The notes under the pieces: model-generated
Databases searched by the model: none
What the model saw: the letters and a program-made list of their open reading frames with translations, nothing else
What the model was told of the DNA's origin: nothing
Shown here: one piece after another, positions 60,739 through 64,000 of the stretch
Numbering within the stretch: position 1 is the stretch's first letter
Layout of the letters: each line of letters opens with the position of its first letter
Made by a program: the position numbers and the translations under genes
Origin: Pedobacter ginsenosidimutans
GTDB lineage: Bacteria; Bacteroidota; Bacteroidia; Sphingobacteriales; Sphingobacteriaceae
NCBI RefSeq assembly: GCF_001442625.1
Contig: NZ_LMZQ01000012.1
Coordinates: forward strand, 1-64,000
DNA: 64,000 bases
Direction: 5' to 3'

Positions 60739-61935
60739 ATGAACACACAGATTGAAAAGTTGTATTCGAAAGCAGGGAAATCGGAACGTTTAATTATAGG
60801 ATTGATGAGTGGTACATCGATGGATGGACTGGACATTGCACTTTGTTTGGTAAAGGGAAACGGTGCTGAGACGGATGTCCGGATTTTAAAATTTAAAACA
60901 GGCGATTATACCGATGATTTTAGGGCGAAAATAAAAGCGATTTTTTCTAAAAAAGAAGTCGATTTACAGTTGGTGTGTCTGATGAACGAATATATTGCAA
61001 ATACCCATGCAGGGCTAATAAACGAAGCACTAAAAGAGTGGGGCTATGAAAATGAGGCTATCGATTTTATTGCCAGTCACGGCCAAACGATTTTTCATGC
61101 GCCGAAGTCTCTCCATCAACTGGCCGATTATCCAAATGGTACACTACAAATAGGCGATGGTGATCATATTGCGCTAAAGACTGGGATTATCACACTTTCT
61201 GACTTTAGACAAAAACACTTGGCCGCTGGTGGCGAAGGTGCCCCCTTAGCGGTTTATGGCGACTATTTAATATTTTCGAAAGCTGGCGAAGATCGGGTAA
61301 TGTTAAATATAGGTGGCATAGCAAATTTCACTTATTTGCCAGGAAGTACCGATGCCAGTGAAATTTTTTCGACGGATGTTGGCCCGGGAAATACTTTGAT
61401 GGACCAGTATATGCAAAAACATTTTAATCAATTTTATGATAAAAATGCAGCTGTTGCCTTGGCAGGCGAATCTAATCCCAGCCTATTGTCTGCGTTATTA
61501 AATTGCAGCTTTTTTGATCTGGATTTTCCTAAAACCACAGGGCCGGAATTGTTTAATCTGGAGTATTTAATCCGCGCACAAGAACAGTCTTCAACAACTG
61601 GTCTAAGCGCAGCAGATGTAATGGCTACCTTATGTCATTTTTCTGCAGAAACCATTACTAATGCGATTAAGCGTTGCTTTGGCGAAGATGCTAACGCACA
61701 GGTTTTTATGAGTGGAGGAGGGATGCATAACCCCTTGCTTGTACAGCTTCTTAAAAGCAAGCTTCCTTTTTGCAAATTCCTAACCACTGAAGACTTAAAT
61801 ATTGATCCCGATGCAAAAGAGGCTGTTTTGTTTGCTGTTTTGGCCAACGAAACACTCTGTGGCAAACCAATAGACTTTGGCGATAGGCAAGGTGTACCTT
61901 CGGTTTGCATGGGTAAAATCAGTTTACCAGCCTAG
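60739..61935 (+). CDS. anmK: Anhydro-N-acetylmuramic acid kinase
   Basis: A 398-aa ASKHA-fold kinase that opens and phosphorylates 1,6-anhydro-MurNAc to MurNAc-6-phosphate in peptidoglycan recycling. The N-terminal phosphate loop is IIGLMSGTSMDGLDIALC (about 19-36). DFIASHGQTIFH (about 113-124), the ATP-site NIGGIANFTYLPG, STDVGPGNTLMDQYM (about 213-227) and FMSGGGMHNPLL (about 323-334) follow. It is divergent from nagB across 153 nt with a candidate operator. Confidence 0.95.
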   Translation: MNTQIEKLYSKAGKSERLIIGLMSGTSMDGLDIALCLVKGNGAETDVRILKFKTGDYTDDFRAKIKAIFSKKEVDLQLVCLMNEYIANTHAGLINEALKEWGYENEAIDFIASHGQTIFHAPKSLHQLADYPNGTLQIGDGDHIALKTGIITLSDFRQKHLAAGGEGAPLAVYGDYLIFSKAGEDRVMLNIGGIANFTYLPGSTDASEIFSTDVGPGNTLMDQYMQKHFNQFYDKNAAVALAGESNPSLLSALLNCSFFDLDFPKTTGPELFNLEYLIRAQEQSSTTGLSAADVMATLCHFSAETITNAIKRCFGEDANAQVFMSGGGMHNPLLVQLLKSKLPFCKFLTTEDLNIDPDAKEAVLFAVLANETLCGKPIDFGDRQGVPSVCMGKISLPA

Positions 61936-61976
61936 GTAAGCACAATTTTGTAAATCAGTTTGTACAGGTTAAAAAT

Positions 61977-62005
61977 TTGGTTTGTGCGGTATTTTGTTAA
62001 ATTTG
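61977..62005 (+). promoter_or_regulatory. Promoter of the susC-like gene
   Basis: TTG 61977-61979, 18-nt spacer, TAAATTTG 61998-62005. It lies about 35 nt before the ATG at 62040. Confidence 0.65.
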
Positions 62006-62039
62006 TTTTAACACTAATCTTCTAACAAAACCAAATTTT

Positions 62040-64000
62040 ATGGAAAAAAGTTACCTAAAATGGTCACCAGGATTCTTCGCAATTTTGTTGATCCCATTTC
62101 TGCTGCTCCTATTTACAGAAATGGCGCAGGCACAGAATAAACGCTATACCATTAGCGGTAAAGTGACTGATGCCGCAAATAACAGCCCTGTTCCCGGCGC
62201 TGTTGTAAAAATTATCAATACAAATCTCGTAACAAGCACAAGTTCGGGCGGAACATATAGCTTTTCGGTTGATTTAGCACCTGGTAAATACCAGATCCAG
62301 ATTTCTTTTATCGGCTTTAAATCGAATATAGAATCCGTAACCCTTGGCGATAATACCACGGTTCAGGCAAATAGCACTTTGAGTGGCGATGCAGTGGGAC
62401 TAGATGAAGTAATTGTTACAGGTACCTCTCAGGGGACTACTCGTAAACAGCTCGGTAGTTATGTGAGTACGGTAAAAGGCGATGATTTAAATAAAGCACC
62501 CAGTGGAAATGCACTGGCTTCATTGCAGGGTAAAACGCCTGGTGCACAAATCAGCCAGAATTCCGGAGATCCGGCAGGCGGAATTTCTGTTCGTTTAAGA
62601 GGGGTTAGCTCGGTTAACTCATCATCAGAACCACTATACATCATTGATGGCGTAATTGTAAATAATTCTACAACCAGAGTAACCAATACTTCAGGGAATT
62701 ATGATAATGCCAACAACGGAATTCAAGTGGGAAGTATTGGTCAAAATAGAATGGTAGATATTAGTCCATCTGATATTGATCACATTGAGGTTCTAAATGG
62801 TGCAGCAGCAGCGGCCATTTATGGGTCGAGAGCAAATGCAGGGGTAATCCAGATTTTTACCAAGAGAGGTAAAACTGGCGAGCCCCAAGTGAGTTTCAGC
62901 ACCAGTTTAACCATTAGTGAGTTGCGCAAGCAAATTGATGTCAATCAATCGCCAACAAAATTTGGAGGACCAACAGATGGGCCAACTGCGCAAACTCAGG
63001 ATGTATTATCCCCTGCGTTAATTACAAAAACTCCGGTAACCAGGTATAATTACCAGGATTATATTTTCAGAACAGGCATTGGGACAGATAATTCAGTTTC
63101 AGTCTCTGGAGGTAATGACAACACTAAGTTTTATACCTCTGCTAGTTATTTTTCAAACCAGGGGATCATTAAAAACACTGATTTCACCAGAATGAATTTC
63201 AGGGCAAATCTTGATCAAACCATTAATAAATGGGCAAAAATGACTGCAGGATTTAATTATGTTCATAGCGATGCTAACGAAAAGCCAGATGGGAACTCTT
63301 TTTTCTCACCAATGAATTCGGTAACCATTATTGGCAATTTTCATGATTTGTTTACCAGAGATGCATTAGGCAATTTAAAAGCCATCGGAGAACGCGGACG
63401 TGTTAATCCAGTTTCTGTTATTGAAGATATCAAGCAGCGCCAGTTTACCAATCGTATTATTGCAAATGCAGGATTAAAACTCACGCCTGTTAAAAACTTA
63501 ACTATTGATTATACTATGGGGGTTGATAATTCAATCCAAAATGGGACAACATTTATTCCGCCCTTTGCGTATAATGTAAGCACAGGTTTTTATGGTGGTG
63601 GGCCACTTTTAGATCCCTCTTTAAATGGTTATGCAAGCGCGGCAAATGCAACAACCACACTATTTAATAATGAGTTAAACTTCACTTATGATACTAAAAT
63701 TTCTGAATTATTTACTTCAACTACTCAACTTGGTGGGTCTTATCAATATCAAAAAGACCTGTACAGCTTACTAAACGGGCGTGGTTTAGCTCCTTTTGTT
63801 CAGGTAGTGAATGGAGCAAGTACTGCTTTACCTAATGTTGATAATCGTTCAGAATTCTCAATTAGCGGGGCTTATTTACAACAAAATTTTAAATATAAAG
63901 ATCATTTATTTATAACCGGTGCCATAAGAGTAGATCAATCTACAGTATTTGGAGAAGACAATAGAACGCAGTTTTATCCTAAAGCAAATGTAAGTTATGT
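62040..64000 (+). CDS. SusC/RagA-family TonB-linked outer-membrane protein (5' part, runs off the window)
   Basis: The open frame from ATG 62040 reaches the window end (653 codons seen; family usually about 1000). A long signal region MEKSYLKWSPGFFAILLIPF ends near MAQAQN. Then a carboxypeptidase-regulatory-like domain (about 35-115, YTISGKVTDAANNSPVPGA), the plug domain (about 120-235) with GLDEVIVTGTSQGTTRKQLG, RLRGVSSVNSSSEPLYIIDG and IEVLNGAAAAAIYGSRANAG, and the start of the barrel. It is likely a glycan or peptide importer, with SusD expected downstream. The cell-wall sugar genes nearby suggest a related substrate (inference). Confidence 0.93.
   Translation, partial: MEKSYLKWSPGFFAILLIPFLLLLFTEMAQAQNKRYTISGKVTDAANNSPVPGAVVKIINTNLVTSTSSGGTYSFSVDLAPGKYQIQISFIGFKSNIESVTLGDNTTVQANSTLSGDAVGLDEVIVTGTSQGTTRKQLGSYVSTVKGDDLNKAPSGNALASLQGKTPGAQISQNSGDPAGGISVRLRGVSSVNSSSEPLYIIDGVIVNNSTTRVTNTSGNYDNANNGIQVGSIGQNRMVDISPSDIDHIEVLNGAAAAAIYGSRANAGVIQIFTKRGKTGEPQVSFSTSLTISELRKQIDVNQSPTKFGGPTDGPTAQTQDVLSPALITKTPVTRYNYQDYIFRTGIGTDNSVSVSGGNDNTKFYTSASYFSNQGIIKNTDFTRMNFRANLDQTINKWAKMTAGFNYVHSDANEKPDGNSFFSPMNSVTIIGNFHDLFTRDALGNLKAIGERGRVNPVSVIEDIKQRQFTNRIIANAGLKLTPVKNLTIDYTMGVDNSIQNGTTFIPPFAYNVSTGFYGGGPLLDPSLNGYASAANATTTLFNNELNFTYDTKISELFTSTTQLGGSYQYQKDLYSLLNGRGLAPFVQVVNGASTALPNVDNRSEFSISGAYLQQNFKYKDHLFITGAIRVDQSTVFGEDNRTQFYPKANVSY

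Noticed and set aside
1..64000. CRISPR array, tRNA, rRNA, prophage or IS transposase
   Set aside because: Scanned for regular 24-37 bp repeats, T-loop sequences of tRNA type, rRNA blocks and transposase motifs; none found. The MITE-like elements carry no transposase.

Overview
The window looks like a chromosomal segment of a Sphingobacteriaceae bacterium, most likely Pedobacter or a close relative (phylum Bacteroidota). Evidence: Bacteroidota promoters (-33 TTG, -7 TAnnTTTG), a SusC/RagA TonB-linked porin, a PorP/SprF protein next to a giant PKD/Ig adhesin with a type B T9SS sorting domain, menaquinone synthesis by the futalosine route (mqnB, mqnD), a NagB-PIG-L fusion, and intergenic palindromic repeats typical of the group. 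Base composition is about 40% GC except for one clearly AT-richer island at 22.2-26.3 kb.

Layout. 0-5.1 kb: a candidate structured RNA, then miaB, a sigma-54 activator, lptE, a TPR-like protein and secG (envelope biogenesis/export). 5.1-8.5 kb: PhoR-like kinase, DUF47 protein and PiT transporter (phosphate). 8.7-13.7 kb: an ECF sigma/membrane anti-sigma-like pair, a DUF4197 protein, a propeller lipoprotein and panE. 13.8-16.8 kb: a second ECF sigma factor, a membrane partner, small His-rich proteins, a truncated glycosyltransferase and an Hsp20. A two-block motif with identical spacing precedes both the sigma gene and the small-protein operon, which suggests one self-regulated stress regulon. 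16.9-22.1 kb: DEAD-box helicase, AEC transporter, secreted C1 peptidase, serine deaminase.

22.4-26.3 kb: AT-rich three-gene restriction-modification-like island (N6-adenine methylase, PD-(D/E)XK nuclease, 65-aa ORF) between housekeeping genes. 26.3-36.4 kb: MgtC, PorP/SprF, the 1983-aa adhesin, groEL and groES. 36.5-42.5 kb: the poorly characterised TIGR03915/TIGR03916 DNA-metabolism pair, a PH-like membrane protein, HD hydrolase, XRE regulator and THUMP RNA methyltransferase. 42.5-49.7 kb: DUF3127 protein with an SSB-like tail, an RprX/RprY-like two-component system, mqnD, mqnB, queD, folE and fabD. 49.8-54.5 kb: a 1243-aa NtrY-like kinase and a coiled-coil membrane protein.

54.7-64 kb is an amino-sugar/cell-wall sugar locus: a GHL10-type glycosidase, a LacI regulator, a NagX-like acetyltransferase, NagB-PIG-L, AnmK, and the start of a SusC porin running off the window. 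No rRNA, tRNA, CRISPR array, prophage or transposase gene was seen. Intergenic regions are rich in short palindromic elements, including two copies of a ~145-bp MITE-like element.
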